Assembly: GCA_002398565.1 (NCBI GenBank) | Contig: DGZP01000084.1 | Coordinates: 1 to 64,000 of the forward strand | Source of the DNA: Proteiniphilum sp. UBA4977 | Lineage (GTDB): Bacteria > Bacteroidota > Bacteroidia > Bacteroidales > Dysgonomonadaceae | Direction: 5' to 3' | DNA: 64,000 bases | In this document: one piece after another, positions 55,534 through 64,000 of the stretch | How positions within the stretch are numbered: the stretch's first letter is position 1 | How the letters are laid out: every line of letters starts with the position of its first letter | Made by a program: the position numbers and the translations under genes | Notes under the pieces: model-generated | What the model saw: the letters and a program-made list of their open reading frames with translations, nothing else | Told to the model about the DNA's origin: nothing | Database searches by the model: none

Positions 55534-58500
55534 ATGAATAAATACATTATTGCGGATAAAACTCATCGCAATACATTTAAACAGACGTTAAGAATCATGA
55601 AAACAACCCTGTTTTTCTTACTTTGCAGCCTCATGTTTTCTCAGGCAGCAACCAGTTACTCCCAGGTTTTTAACTTCAACCTGAGATCAACCTCCATCAG
55701 GGAGGTATGCAGGGAAATTGAACAAAACAGCGACTATATCTTCGTTTTTTCGGACAACAGTGAAAAAATGATTAACAAGAAGATCGACCTGAAAGCAGAA
55801 TCGGAAAATGTAGCCGACCTACTGCACAATCTGCTTTCCGACACGGGGCTTACATACAAGATACTGGACAAGCAAATCGTAGTCTATGCATTGAAAGAAG
55901 AGGCCACAAAAGCGACTGTGGCACCTGCAACCACTATTTTCCAGCAGCCTGTAAAAAAACAGATATCCGGTAATGTGACCGATGCCAGAGGAGAATCCAT
56001 CATTGGAGCAAACGTGGTGGAAATTGGTACTACGAATGGTACCGTGACAGATATCGACGGGAACTTCTCAATGATGGTAGATAATAATGCATCCATCAGG
56101 ATATCTTATATTGGATATTTGGAACAAACCATCGGGACAACAGGAACTACACGATTCAATATTATCCTGCGGGAAGATACCAAAGCCCTGGATGAACTGG
56201 TTGTAATTGGCTACGGTACCCGGCAACGCAAAAGCATCACGGGTGCTGTTGACCAGGTAAATTCCAAGATGTTTGAAGACAGGCCGGTGAGTAATGCAAT
56301 GCAAGCTTTGCAGGGAGCATCAGCGAACCTGATCATTCAACAGAAGAACATGAACCCAAATGACAACAACCTTAGCATCAACATTAGAGGTGTCAGCACA
56401 ATGGGGAACAACGATCCACTGATTGTCATTGACGGGCTAATTTCCTCGTCAAACACTCTCAACAGCATCAATCAGAATGACATAGAAAACGTATCGGTTC
56501 TGAAGGATGCCGGTAGTGCAGCTATCTACGGTTCACGCTCTGCAAATGGTGTAATACTGGTTACTACCAAGAAAGGCTCAAAAATGAATAAGCCGGTAGT
56601 CCGTCTGAACGGCCTGGTGGGTTATCAGGATCCGGACATTTTGTACCAACCCGTAGAAGGATGGCAGAATGCCATGTACCGTAATCAGGCAAACATGAAT
56701 GCAGGTAGTGCCCCGGTCTATACACCGGCACAAATCAGGGACCTTTATGAGCATCGCAGTGAAGAGTACTGGTATTTCAATAAAATCATGCAAAAGGGGT
56801 TACAGCAGAATTATAACCTGAATGTCTCCGGAGGTAATGAGAATACCACTTATATGGTTTCAGCCGGCTACCTGAATCAGGAGAGCAACTTCGTGGGAGG
56901 ATTCGGTCTGGAGAGGTATAACTTCCGATCTAATCTCACAACAGAGTATAATCGCTTTAAAATAACTTCACTGATGGCATATAACCGCAGAAATGAGAGG
57001 ACCATTGCCGGCGGAACGGGGAACACCATTATCAACTCTTCACGTATACCTCCCTATTATTACTACCAATTTGAGCAGGACGGAAAATATCTGATCAATG
57101 ATATTATCGGCGATGACAATACAATGGCAAAATTAAAAGAGGGCGGATATGAGAAAAAGGATGAAGACAATTTTATAGGTAGCCTGAACGTTGATTACAG
57201 TCTTGGTGCCGGCCTGACAGCAAAAGGACTGGTTGGACTTGACCTCACACAGCACCACCGGTTCAGGAGAGACATCATGGTACCCCTTTATTCCCGTAAC
57301 AATTTGGAAACACCGGTAGTAAACATCAATCCGAACCGACTGACGGAAGATTACAATAACAAACGATATACCCTCAGCACTCAATTTCTACTGGATTATG
57401 AGCGTACCTTCAACGACGTTCATAATGTAACGGGGCTGTTGGGTACCTCCAATGAATCTTATACCTACAAGGCCAGCCGCATCGCATGGAAATTCACGGA
57501 TCCCGATCTGGGATTACCTACCACCGATGAAGCTGAACAGGATACAGGTAACTTTACTTCCAACGGTGCCGAGGGAAACAATCCGGCCACCAATCAAACC
57601 AGCATCACCTCTCTCTTTGGGCGCTTGGGGTATAACTATTTAGACAAATACTACGGAGACTTTTCGTTTCGTTATGATGGTTCGTCCAAGTTTGCCAAAG
57701 AAAACAGATGGGGCTTTTTCCCTTCCTTTTCCGGGGCATGGAGAGTGTCGGAGGAATATTTTATGGAAAACTACCGGGACAATGTGGGCGACTTGAAATT
57801 AAGGGTCTCATATGGCGTATTGGGGAATCAAAATGTGGCCAACTACTCCTATCAAACAGTATATCAAATGTATACTAACACCTATGTATTCAACAATGAA
57901 GCGGTCCCGGGAACAGGATTTACCTATGGAAATCCGAACTTGACGTGGGAAAAATCAGGAAATTTAAACATCGGCGTGGATGCAGGTTTTTTTAATAACA
58001 ACCTTTTTGTATCACTCGATTATTTTAGCAAACGGACATGGGATATTTTGTTGGCTCCGGAAGTATCTACCCTGTTTGGCAGCTCTGCAGCCAATGAAAA
58101 CGCAGGAGAGATGAAGAATCATGGATGGGAGGCTACAATTAATTACCGCTTACAGTCCGGTGCATTCAGTCATAATTTCAATCTTAATTTCTCAGATTCT
58201 AAAAATAAAATCACGGATTTTGGAGGAAAAGAACGGATTGACAAGAGCGACCAGATGTATAAAATAATCCGTGAAGGTGAGGCGCTCGGTTCATATTTCG
58301 GCTACAAAACCGACGGATATTTCCAGAGTACCGAGGAGATCACAAACAGCGCGCTACCTGTGGGAGCGATTGTGCAACCAGGTGATGTCAAGTATGTGGA
58401 CCAAAACAAAGACAACGTGATCGACGAGAAAGATCGTGTGGTTCTGGGCAATGCATTTCCGAGATATACCTTTGGTTTTACGTATGATCTACAATATAGG

Positions 58501-58989
58501 AACTTTGATTTCAACCTACTTCTTCAGGGGGTTGGAAAAAGAGACATGTATATACGCGGGGAACTCATTGAACCATTCCACTCCAACTATTCCTATGCTA
58601 TTTATAAACACCAACTCGACTTTTGGACACCAACAAATCCCAATGCCAGATGGCCCAGATTAATTGCTCCAAGTTCACCTTCGAGCAGCAATAACTGGGG
58701 AAGAGCCGGGACCGATATATATCTGCTGAATGGCGCTTATTTGCGTATAAAAAATATTCAACTGGGATATACTTTGCCGAAGCAACTCACAAACAGGATA
58801 GGTATTCAGAAATTACGCGTCAGCGCAAATGCACAAAATCCGTTAACACTGACCAAAAATTCGTTCATCGACCCTGAATCGTCCGAGTTTGGCAATAACA
58901 TGGGAGGTATAGGTGGTGTGGGTGCCAACAGTGCACGAAACTACCCAACACTTGTCTATTACGGATTTGGATTAGATATTGAATTTTAA
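55534..58989 (+). CDS. SusC/RagA-type TonB-dependent receptor with STN domain
   Basis: This outer-membrane receptor imports glycan fragments with SusD as its lid. The 1151-residue protein has an extended signal peptide (hydrophobic part near residues 22-44), an STN signalling domain (about 48-117: FNFNLRSTSIREVCREIE to IVVYA), a CarboxypepD_reg-like domain (about 140-215), the plug (about 225-350: GYGTRQRKSITGAVDQV) and the beta barrel ending LGLDIEF-like in GLDIEF. The STN domain marks receptors that signal to FecR. The frame opens at a TTG at 55522; the ATG at 55534 gives the typical family start, and an internal ATG at 55597 is a weaker alternative. Confidence 0.93.
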   Translation: MNKYIIADKTHRNTFKQTLRIMKTTLFFLLCSLMFSQAATSYSQVFNFNLRSTSIREVCREIEQNSDYIFVFSDNSEKMINKKIDLKAESENVADLLHNLLSDTGLTYKILDKQIVVYALKEEATKATVAPATTIFQQPVKKQISGNVTDARGESIIGANVVEIGTTNGTVTDIDGNFSMMVDNNASIRISYIGYLEQTIGTTGTTRFNIILREDTKALDELVVIGYGTRQRKSITGAVDQVNSKMFEDRPVSNAMQALQGASANLIIQQKNMNPNDNNLSINIRGVSTMGNNDPLIVIDGLISSSNTLNSINQNDIENVSVLKDAGSAAIYGSRSANGVILVTTKKGSKMNKPVVRLNGLVGYQDPDILYQPVEGWQNAMYRNQANMNAGSAPVYTPAQIRDLYEHRSEEYWYFNKIMQKGLQQNYNLNVSGGNENTTYMVSAGYLNQESNFVGGFGLERYNFRSNLTTEYNRFKITSLMAYNRRNERTIAGGTGNTIINSSRIPPYYYYQFEQDGKYLINDIIGDDNTMAKLKEGGYEKKDEDNFIGSLNVDYSLGAGLTAKGLVGLDLTQHHRFRRDIMVPLYSRNNLETPVVNINPNRLTEDYNNKRYTLSTQFLLDYERTFNDVHNVTGLLGTSNESYTYKASRIAWKFTDPDLGLPTTDEAEQDTGNFTSNGAEGNNPATNQTSITSLFGRLGYNYLDKYYGDFSFRYDGSSKFAKENRWGFFPSFSGAWRVSEEYFMENYRDNVGDLKLRVSYGVLGNQNVANYSYQTVYQMYTNTYVFNNEAVPGTGFTYGNPNLTWEKSGNLNIGVDAGFFNNNLFVSLDYFSKRTWDILLAPEVSTLFGSSAANENAGEMKNHGWEATINYRLQSGAFSHNFNLNFSDSKNKITDFGGKERIDKSDQMYKIIREGEALGSYFGYKTDGYFQSTEEITNSALPVGAIVQPGDVKYVDQNKDNVIDEKDRVVLGNAFPRYTFGFTYDLQYRNFDFNLLLQGVGKRDMYIRGELIEPFHSNYSYAIYKHQLDFWTPTNPNARWPRLIAPSSPSSSNNWGRAGTDIYLLNGAYLRIKNIQLGYTLPKQLTNRIGIQKLRVSANAQNPLTLTKNSFIDPESSEFGNNMGGIGGVGANSARNYPTLVYYGFGLDIEF

Positions 58990-59001
58990 TATTTATTTTT
59001 T

Positions 59002-60618
59002 ATGAAATCACAAAACCTACAATATATTATCATCATTTTTACTATGGCCGTTGCTTTCCTGTCCTGTAACGACCTGGATCTGGCGCCGACCAACAAATTC
59101 ACAGACGCCAATTACTGGACATCCACCGACAAGGCGGCTGCAGTACTCAACATGGCTTACAGTCAAATGTTTGGTGCCAATTACTTTTTCGCCAATGAGC
59201 GGCTTACAGATAACCTTTACGAAGGAAGAGGAAATACCGATGAGAAAATAATCACTTCGGGACAGGCTGATGCAGCATTAGGCCGTTTTGCCAATGAGTG
59301 GAAGAACTGTTATGAAGGAATCAAGACCTGCCATATTTTCCTCGACAACGTGGATCTGGTTCCGAACATGGATCCCGGAACTAAGGAACGAATGAAAGCA
59401 GAAATCCGATTCATCCGTGCAAGTTTGTTTTTCCGGTTAACCAATCATTACGGCGATGTTCCTTTTTTTGATTACAACATAACACTGCAGGAAGCAAACA
59501 GCATTGAAAGAACAGCTAAAACTGAAGTAATTAATTTTGTAAGGGAAGAATTGAATGCTATTGTCGGTCAGCTTCCTAAAAAAGGGGAATATGGAGATAA
59601 AGATAAAGGGAGAATCACACAAGGTGCCGCGATGACCTTGCTGGCACGTACCTACCTCTATGAAAACGATTGGGCAAACGTGGCCTCTGTCACCGGTAAA
59701 ATCATCAACGGTAACTACGGCCAATATCAATTATTTCCCAGCTACGAGGAACTCTTTCTGCCCGAAAATGAACAAAATGATGAGGTCATACTCGATATGG
59801 GCTATACCCTTAGCCTGAGGACATGGTCTGAAATGTACGATGCCATCCCGCTGACTGTGGGGGGACGTATCAATGCTTTTGCCCCCACACAGGAACTGGT
59901 AGATGATTACGTGATGAAGAACGGAAAGACCATCCATGAAAGTGGTTCCGGGTACAGCGAAGACGAGCCCTATCTGAACAGAGATCCCCGCTTTGACGCG
60001 ACCATTGTCTATCATGGTTACCAATGGAAGAAAGCCAACGGATCTACCTCGACCATTTACATCAAACCGGGATCCTCAAAAAGTGCGGGTGTATCCAATC
60101 TGGACGAATATGCAGGTCCAGGACAGAACTCAACCGCCACGGGATATTATATCAGAAAATATTACGATCCCACAGCGCCGGAAGGAATGGCAGCGGGATT
60201 GAATCTAATTTTAATGCGCTATGCAGACGTGTTGCTGATGTATGCCGAAGCGAAAAATGAATTGGGAGAATTCAATGAAACGGTATGGAATCAGACCATC
60301 CGTTCCTTACGGCAACGTGCCGGATTTAGTGATGCCTCAGCGCTCAATTACCCGACCGGCAACCTGCGGGATCTTATTCGCCGCGAACGCCGCTGTGAGT
60401 TGGCAATTGAAGGGCTGCGCATCTTTGATATCCGCCGTTGGGGAACCATCGAAACGGTGATGAATGGGACTCCCAGAGGAGCCAAGTTTGCTGCAGGAAA
60501 TACCCAGTACATTACGCTGGATCAAAGAAGGTTCAACAAGGAGAGAGATTACTTATTTGCTATTCCTCAATCACAACGCGATATTAATAAGAATCTTACT
60601 CAGAATCCGGAATATTAA
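59002..60618 (+). CDS. SusD/RagB-family glycan-binding lipoprotein
   Basis: SusD proteins cap the SusC barrel on the cell surface and bind glycan. The 538-residue protein has a lipobox (FLSC) near residue 21 followed by NDLDLAPTNKFTDANYWTS, the usual SusD opening. Tetratricopeptide-type helices run through the first 300 residues (for example AEIRFIRASLFFRLTNHYGDVPFF), and the C-terminal RagB/SusD segment includes LRDLIRRERRCELAIEGLRIFDIRRWG near 455. It lies 12 bases after SusC. Confidence 0.95.
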   Translation: MKSQNLQYIIIIFTMAVAFLSCNDLDLAPTNKFTDANYWTSTDKAAAVLNMAYSQMFGANYFFANERLTDNLYEGRGNTDEKIITSGQADAALGRFANEWKNCYEGIKTCHIFLDNVDLVPNMDPGTKERMKAEIRFIRASLFFRLTNHYGDVPFFDYNITLQEANSIERTAKTEVINFVREELNAIVGQLPKKGEYGDKDKGRITQGAAMTLLARTYLYENDWANVASVTGKIINGNYGQYQLFPSYEELFLPENEQNDEVILDMGYTLSLRTWSEMYDAIPLTVGGRINAFAPTQELVDDYVMKNGKTIHESGSGYSEDEPYLNRDPRFDATIVYHGYQWKKANGSTSTIYIKPGSSKSAGVSNLDEYAGPGQNSTATGYYIRKYYDPTAPEGMAAGLNLILMRYADVLLMYAEAKNELGEFNETVWNQTIRSLRQRAGFSDASALNYPTGNLRDLIRRERRCELAIEGLRIFDIRRWGTIETVMNGTPRGAKFAAGNTQYITLDQRRFNKERDYLFAIPQSQRDINKNLTQNPEY

Positions 60619-60651
60619 CAGACTTATGGCACATATCTAAAACAGCATAAA

Positions 60652-61776
60652 ATGAAAACAATATATACCAAACTGATTATATTCTCTTCCCTGGTGTTCG
60701 GTTTTTTAGCATGCAGCAGCGATGGTGAAGTCAGAGATATGGGTGTCACCCCTGTCAAAACGCTGTACGAACCGACCGATGGAAGAACACTGGTACTCCA
60801 GTCTTCCGCATCAGCCATGCTCTATTTCGAATGGGAACCGGCCAGAGCAGAAGATAGCGGTGCAGTACTCTATGAAATCGCTTTCGATAAAGCCAACGGA
60901 GATTTTTCCGATCCTTTATCTATTATCGCAGCCGATAACAATGGGGGCAGCAATCACGCAACCATAACCCACAAACAACTGAACCAGATTGCAGCACTGG
61001 CGGGTATTGAGTCGGCCGCTCAGGGTACGCTCAAATGGACCGTATATGCCTCCAAAGGGATTAATCCGGTAAAAGCGGAGCAGGAACGTACCATCACAGT
61101 AACACGTCTGGCTGGATTTGCCAATATCCCCGAACAGTTATTCATTACCGGAACAGCAACTGAAGCTGGCAATGATCTTTCCAAAGCAATTCGGATGAAG
61201 AAAATAAATGATGGCGAATTTGAGGTATACACACGTTTAACGCAGGGTCAGTCATTTCAATTCACTAATGCTTCCACGGGAACACCCGTCGTCTATTCAC
61301 TGAGTGGCGAGAAAATTATTGAAGGGGGGACCTCCACTGTTTCTAAAACAGGTATCTACAAATATTACCTCGATTTCAATATCGGTGCATTTACCGTCAA
61401 GGAGATCACCAAAGTCAATCTCTTCTTATGCTGGTCCCAAAGAAAGATAGAACTGCCCTATAAGGGTTTCGGCGTATGGGAACTGACCAACCACACCATC
61501 ACTGGCCTAACCGGCAATGACAATAATGACGACCGCTATAAATTCAGGATGGAAAGTTCTGCTGGTGAAACAGAGTGGAGAGCGCCTTCCAATGACAGCA
61601 AACCAACCGGGAACGAAGCTTATTATTATATGGTGGAAAAAAACAACGTACAGCAGTGGACCGACGGACAAATTTGGAAAAGCCCTTCTACCACGGGATG
61701 GAGTGATAAAACATACGACTTTATGTTTTCTTTAAATTCCGGAAAGCCCTATACCCACAACTTAATTATCAAATAA
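60652..61776 (+). CDS. SusE-like surface lipoprotein 1
   Basis: The 374-residue protein has a lipobox with Cys21 (FLACSSDGE), a SusE-type Ig-like domain around residues 35-145 (SASAMLYFEWEPA, then YEIAFDKANGDFSDPL) and two further carbohydrate-binding-like modules, ending PYTHNLIIK. SusE/SusF proteins bind glycan at the surface. It is a paralogue of the next gene: both share the same domain order, the phrase TLKWTV or TIKWTVFSSKG, and the ending PYTHxxxxK. It lies 33 bases after SusD and 10 before its paralogue. Confidence 0.85.
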   Translation: MKTIYTKLIIFSSLVFGFLACSSDGEVRDMGVTPVKTLYEPTDGRTLVLQSSASAMLYFEWEPARAEDSGAVLYEIAFDKANGDFSDPLSIIAADNNGGSNHATITHKQLNQIAALAGIESAAQGTLKWTVYASKGINPVKAEQERTITVTRLAGFANIPEQLFITGTATEAGNDLSKAIRMKKINDGEFEVYTRLTQGQSFQFTNASTGTPVVYSLSGEKIIEGGTSTVSKTGIYKYYLDFNIGAFTVKEITKVNLFLCWSQRKIELPYKGFGVWELTNHTITGLTGNDNNDDRYKFRMESSAGETEWRAPSNDSKPTGNEAYYYMVEKNNVQQWTDGQIWKSPSTTGWSDKTYDFMFSLNSGKPYTHNLIIK

Positions 61777-61786
61777 TAAAAGCATC

Positions 61787-62929
61787 ATGAAAAAAATAAC
61801 CACTTACTGGATATTGATCATATCACTGCATGTTCTTTTCACCGGATGCGGTGATTCCATGGGAGAAACCGATCTGACACTTACAGAAGTAAAGACGTTG
61901 ATTGAACCGATGAACGAAAAAAGTATTGAACTTCTGCCCGCAGCTTCTGCTTCTGTCTATTTTGAGTGGGAACACGCAAAAATTGACGGTGGTCCTGCCA
62001 TCTATCAAATCGCTTTTGACAGGACAGATGGTAATTTTTCAAATCCCCTTTATGTAGCCTATTCCGGAAATAACGGATTTAATAACAATATTACACTTTC
62101 ACACAAACAGCTTAACAAAATCATGGGAATGGCAGGCGTAGAACCTTCAAGCACAGGAACCATCAAATGGACTGTATTCTCATCGAAAGGCACCCACGCA
62201 GCTAAAGCGACGCAGGAGAACAGTCTGACAATTACCCGCCTGGCCGGTTTTGCCGAAGAGGATATCCCGGTAGATCTTTTTGTAACTGGCGAAGCTTCTG
62301 AAGGAGGTACAGACCCGGTAAAAGCACATAAGATGAAGGCAGTATCCACCGGCGAGTTCGAAGTGTATACCAAACTGAAGGCGGGAAAACCATTTTATTT
62401 TGTAAATGCTGTTTCCGGTACACCAAACAGATTTTCCATCGCAGATGATCTGGTCAAAAAAGAAGGCACATCAACTGTTTCATCCGAGGGAATTTATCGG
62501 ATTACTCTTGACTTTAATACCGGAGCAAGTACCGTCACGCAGGTTACGCGGGTTGCCTTCTACTTCAGTCCGGAAGGAAAGATACTTTTCGATATTCCCT
62601 ATATAGGTTACGGAGTTTTCCAGACAAGGGAAACAGTTACTTTTAAACAAGAAGGATGGGGACGTGATGAACGGTATAAATTCAGAATGTTTGTGAAGGA
62701 AGATGCAGGAGCTGGAGAGGAGAAAGAACTCGAATGGGGTACGCTGAATCAAACCGACTCGCGTCCGACAGCCTCAAGCCCTGAATCCTACTACTATCTC
62801 AAGCTGATGAACCCAACCAGATGGGACAACAAATGGAAACTGATGGGCGACTTTGATAATAACCCCGGAATATACACTATTTATCTGCAGGCGGATAAGC
62901 CGTATACCCACTCGATCACCAAACCATAA
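61787..62929 (+). CDS. SusE-like surface lipoprotein 2
   Basis: The 380-residue protein has a lipobox with Cys21 (LFTGCGDSMGE) and the same domain order as its upstream neighbour: a SusE domain (SASVYFEWEHA, YQIAFDRTDGNFSNPL), a central module starting LAGFAEEDIPVDLFVTGEASEGG, and a C-terminal module ending PYTHSITKP. The pair looks like a tandem duplication that has since diverged; the two may bind different parts of the same glycan (inference). A 195-base gap separates it from the GH76 gene. Confidence 0.85.
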   Translation: MKKITTYWILIISLHVLFTGCGDSMGETDLTLTEVKTLIEPMNEKSIELLPAASASVYFEWEHAKIDGGPAIYQIAFDRTDGNFSNPLYVAYSGNNGFNNNITLSHKQLNKIMGMAGVEPSSTGTIKWTVFSSKGTHAAKATQENSLTITRLAGFAEEDIPVDLFVTGEASEGGTDPVKAHKMKAVSTGEFEVYTKLKAGKPFYFVNAVSGTPNRFSIADDLVKKEGTSTVSSEGIYRITLDFNTGASTVTQVTRVAFYFSPEGKILFDIPYIGYGVFQTRETVTFKQEGWGRDERYKFRMFVKEDAGAGEEKELEWGTLNQTDSRPTASSPESYYYLKLMNPTRWDNKWKLMGDFDNNPGIYTIYLQADKPYTHSITKP

Positions 62930-63052
62930 ATAAAATTCATTATATTATAAAGAGAGTGAGAGTGAAATAGTTTGGACAAAAAAACGAATTTCATTCTTGC
63001 TTTCTTTGTTAATTGCATCAAGAAAAACTATTTTTATGGGTGAATGTATAGC

Positions 63053-63074
63053 TTTTCAGACTGCACTCTGAAAA
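63053..63074. other. Inverted repeat between the second SusE gene and GH76
   Basis: TTTTCAGA (63053-63060) and TCTGAAAA (63067-63074) pair perfectly around CTGCAC, about 50 bases before the GH76 start. It may be an operator or an RNA hairpin setting the level of the last gene. Confidence 0.4.
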
Positions 63075-63124
63075 TAAGAAAACAATTAACGCCCGATTGG
63101 GTAAAAACAAAGGAAATAGTAAAT

Positions 63125-64000
63125 ATGAACAATAAATATCTTATACTTCTCCTGGCGATGATCCCTTGCTTGTTCGCGTGTGAAAGTGAAAATATTCCAA
63201 ATTCGGGAGATGACGATGGAAACAAAGAAACCATTGACTGGAACAAGGCTGCCAATAACGGATGTGACGCATTAATAACCTCTTTTTGGAATACAAATGG
63301 TCAGTATTTCAATACCGATAACAACGGCAATACCACATTTCAGTACTGGCCAAATGCGCATGCACTCGATGTCCTGATCGACGCCTACACAAGAACGAAT
63401 GACGCCACCTACAAAAGTTATTTCGACAAATGGTTTACTGGCGTGAAGGTGCGCAACGGAAACACCTGGGAAAATGACTTTTACGACGACATGGAATGGA
63501 ATGCACTGGCGCTATTGCGTGCATGGAAGGCCACCGGCGATGTACGATACAAGAATGCATCACTCGAACTCTGGGGCTATATCAAACAGGGATGGAACGA
63601 TCAGGCTGAAGGAGGCATCACCTGGAAAAAAGGAATGGAGTATAGTAAAAATGCCTGTTCCAATGGTCCAGCAGCTATTTTGGCGGCCCGGCTCTATCAG
63701 GAGTTTGGGAATACGGAGGACCGGGAATGGGCAATAAGAATTTACAACTGGCTGAAAACAACACTGGTAAATACCAACAACGGGATGGTGTACGATAATA
63801 TCGACGCACGTACCGGAGTAATCAAAAAGGAGTGGATCTTCACTTATAACCAGGGTACTTATATCGGTGCCGCCGTGGAACTGCACAAAATATTCAACGA
63901 AAAAGCATATTTGAACGACGCTGTACTGGCGGCAGACTATACCATCAGCAGCCTGGTAGACAATTCCATACTCAAGAGTGAAGGAAACGGAGACGGGGGC
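63125..64000 (+). CDS. Glycoside hydrolase family 76, alpha-1,6-mannanase (partial)
   Basis: GH76 enzymes cut the alpha-1,6-mannan backbone of fungal cell-wall mannan. The visible 292 residues, cut by the window end, begin MNNKYLILLLAMIPCLFAC; the lipobox puts the acylated Cys at residue 19, and an acidic run SGDDDG follows at 28-32, consistent with a surface lipoprotein. The helical (alpha/alpha)6 barrel includes the catalytic pair Asp121-Asp122 in FYDDMEWNALALLRAW and the family segments WKKGMEYSKNACSNGPAAI and EWIFTYNQGTYIGAAVEL. It closes the SusC/D locus and is the best clue to its substrate. Confidence 0.9.
   Translation, partial: MNNKYLILLLAMIPCLFACESENIPNSGDDDGNKETIDWNKAANNGCDALITSFWNTNGQYFNTDNNGNTTFQYWPNAHALDVLIDAYTRTNDATYKSYFDKWFTGVKVRNGNTWENDFYDDMEWNALALLRAWKATGDVRYKNASLELWGYIKQGWNDQAEGGITWKKGMEYSKNACSNGPAAILAARLYQEFGNTEDREWAIRIYNWLKTTLVNTNNGMVYDNIDARTGVIKKEWIFTYNQGTYIGAAVELHKIFNEKAYLNDAVLAADYTISSLVDNSILKSEGNGDGG

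Noticed and set aside
1..64000. CRISPR array, insertion sequence, tRNA or rRNA gene
   Set aside because: No regularly spaced repeats, transposase frames, or cloverleaf or ribosomal RNA stretches were recognised on reading both strands; a tRNA search program would be decisive.

Overview
The window is chromosomal DNA of a member of the phylum Bacteroidota, order Bacteroidales (perhaps Dysgonomonadaceae or Porphyromonadaceae; the family is inference). The support is: promoters of the form TTTG-N19-21-TAnnTTTG instead of sigma70 boxes, SusC/SusD pairs, an ECF sigma/FecR pair, lipoproteins with an acidic stretch after the lipid-modified Cys, a glycine-lipid type acyltransferase pair, and a dcw cluster in the Bacteroidetes order without murF and ddl. 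I saw no rRNA, tRNA, CRISPR array or insertion sequence.

Layout. 0-4.1 kb (minus): an Ig-like lipoprotein and a large ATP-grasp protein with two receiver-like domains. 4.2-14.5 kb (plus): lytic transglycosylase, uvrA, tpx, a small membrane protein, ftsK, a LolA-like carrier, trxB and a secreted unknown protein. 14.6-30.7 kb (minus): the division/cell-wall cluster mraZ-rsmH-ftsL-ftsI-murE-mraY-murD-ftsW-murG-murC-ftsQ-ftsA-ftsZ-yqeY, with an MraZ-type operator and a probable internal promoter before ftsQ. 31-33.6 kb (plus): two acyltransferases resembling GlsA/GlsB and a flavodoxin. 34-42 kb: arginine deiminase-like enzyme, HAD phosphatase, coiled-coil lipoprotein, rsmI, unknown protein, RecD-like helicase, then a pseudopilin-like protein, DUF3822 and rsmD. 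42-47 kb: a TonB-dependent receptor, an AAA ATPase divergent from a 2-hydroxyacid dehydrogenase, and an aspartate dehydrogenase.

47.5-64 kb is a glycan-use region. A three-gene cassette of secreted enzymes (GH3, GH20, CE15) is followed by a regulated utilisation locus: ECF sigma, FecR anti-sigma, SusC with an N-terminal STN signalling domain, SusD, two paralogous SusE-like lipoproteins and a GH76 alpha-1,6-mannanase cut by the window edge. The expected circuit is glycan binding by SusC/D, signalling through STN to FecR, and release of the sigma factor. GH76 suggests alpha-mannan as substrate; the GH3/GH20/CE15 cassette may serve another glycan.

The most notable structures outside genes are: two divergent consensus promoters (45.3-45.45 kb), each with its own operator-like repeats; three genes in 45.3-47.5 kb whose promoters predict leaderless or nearly leaderless mRNAs; a perfect 14-bp terminator-like hairpin between the trxB promoter and its start codon; a perfect palindrome upstream of tpx; and a 29-nt near-copy of aspartate dehydrogenase sequence on the far side of the glycosidase cassette. 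No clear new defence or mobile system was seen.
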